A stretch of DNA of 7,721 bases, from assembly GCA_002687665.1 (NCBI GenBank), contig NZAX01000110.1, forward strand, positions 1-7,721, in the 5' to 3' direction. Of this stretch, positions 7,234-7,721 are shown piece after piece. A model generated the notes under the pieces. It ran no database searches, was not told the origin of the DNA, and saw only the letters and a program-made list of their open reading frames with translations. This stretch comes from Flavobacteriaceae bacterium. GTDB lineage: Bacteria > Bacteroidota > Bacteroidia > Flavobacteriales > Flavobacteriaceae. A program made the position numbers and the translations under genes. Positions within the stretch are counted from its first letter, which is position 1, and each line of letters starts with the position of its first letter.

Positions 7234-7721
7234 ATGAGAATATTATCGAAAGTAATGCAAGTCCTCTTGGCCATCACTTTTATATTTTCAGCTTACACCA
7301 AGGCAGTAGGCCCGGGGTTTTTTGAAATCACATTAATGGATCAGGGTTTGGCTCCTAGCAGAGTTTTTGCTGGACATATGGCTAGGTTTTTTATAGGATT
7401 GGAGTTTGCACTAGGGATATTGATGCTTTTACCTTTTTACGTAAAACAATTAATGCAAATCACCTTTTTAATGTTAGGGGGGTTTACGGTTCACTTGATT
7501 TACCTTTGGTTAATTGGTAATACCGAAAACTGTGGTTGTTTTGGTGAGATGATCTCCATGACTCCTGAACAATCAATCCTTAAAAACATGGTCATGCTGG
7601 CAGGAGCCCTTTTGGTATATAAAACAGCTCAAACCAGACACATTGCCAAAATAATTCCTTTCGGATTTACAGGGGTAACTATTCTCAGCATGTGGTTGTT
7701 CTTCCCTATTCCTAACCATGA
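7234..7721 (+). CDS. MauE/DoxX-like redox-associated membrane protein, 5' part
   Basis: An open frame of 162 codons runs from ATG 7234 off the right edge. It begins [20 protein letters not shown], then YTKAVGP, matching the first helix and F-x-x-S-x-x-x-K turn of DoxX/MauE proteins. Hydrophobic segments lie near residues 5-24, 50-70, 73-94, 116-129 and 138-157. Between the third and fourth is ENCGCFGE, with Cys100 and Cys102, the hallmark of the MauE-like Bacteroidota branch (BT_3928 type). Such proteins are thought to handle thiol/disulfide exchange or help mature periplasmic proteins, and some continue into a thioredoxin-like domain; whether this one does lies outside the window. It is divergent from lepA, 100 bp apart. 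No Shine-Dalgarno site is visible; TAATTTTA at 7206-7213 is one base off a -7 box. A second ATG at codon 8 is possible but would shorten the first helix. Confidence 0.85.
   Translation, partial: MRILSKVMQVLLAITFIFSAYTKAVGPGFFEITLMDQGLAPSRVFAGHMARFFIGLEFALGILMLLPFYVKQLMQITFLMLGGFTVHLIYLWLIGNTENCGCFGEMISMTPEQSILKNMVMLAGALLVYKTAQTRHIAKIIPFGFTGVTILSMWLFFPIPNH

Noticed and set aside
7134..7277. Upstream extension of lepA to ATG 7277
   Set aside because: It spans an exact -7 box and the start of the plus-strand gene, and the extra residues have no family counterpart.

Overview
The window looks like ordinary chromosome of a Bacteroidota bacterium, probably a Cytophagales-type marine or environmental lineage. 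The reasons are AT-rich DNA, mostly absent Shine-Dalgarno sequences, an exact TAnnTTTG-type -7 box before lepA, and Bacteroidota-style proteins (a MauE/DoxX protein with a CGCFG motif, a tandem universal stress protein beside a SulP transporter). The lineage is an inference from protein style; no rRNA is present. I see no mobile element, CRISPR array, tRNA or rRNA.

Layout: everything from the left edge to about 7133 is on the minus strand, so transcription runs from high to low coordinates. Read in that direction: lepA (elongation factor 4, 7133-5337); an intergenic stretch of about 300 bp with two small inverted repeats (5032-5336); a two-domain universal stress protein (5031-4168) overlapping by 8 bp a SulP-family anion transporter with an unusual C-terminal extension (4175-1962); a 60-bp gap; an exported SMP-30/gluconolactonase-like beta-propeller (1901-891); 4 bp later a metallo-beta-lactamase-fold hydrolase with a GTG start (886-35); then a further gene whose ATG overlaps that stop codon (TAATG) and leaves the window after 11 codons. 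On the plus strand, divergent from lepA across 100 bp, a MauE/DoxX-like membrane protein starts at 7234 and runs off the right edge.

How the genes may work together: the stress protein and transporter are almost certainly one translationally coupled unit, suggesting anion or bicarbonate uptake tied to a nucleotide- or stress-sensing partner. The two hydrolases and the left-edge gene form a second tight unit. Both hydrolase families include lactonases, but no substrate can be named from sequence. LepA is housekeeping. No clearly undescribed system is visible. The most unusual item is the roughly 190-residue cytosolic extension after the STAS-like domain of the SulP protein. The lepA and usp starts given here are shorter than the longest open frames.
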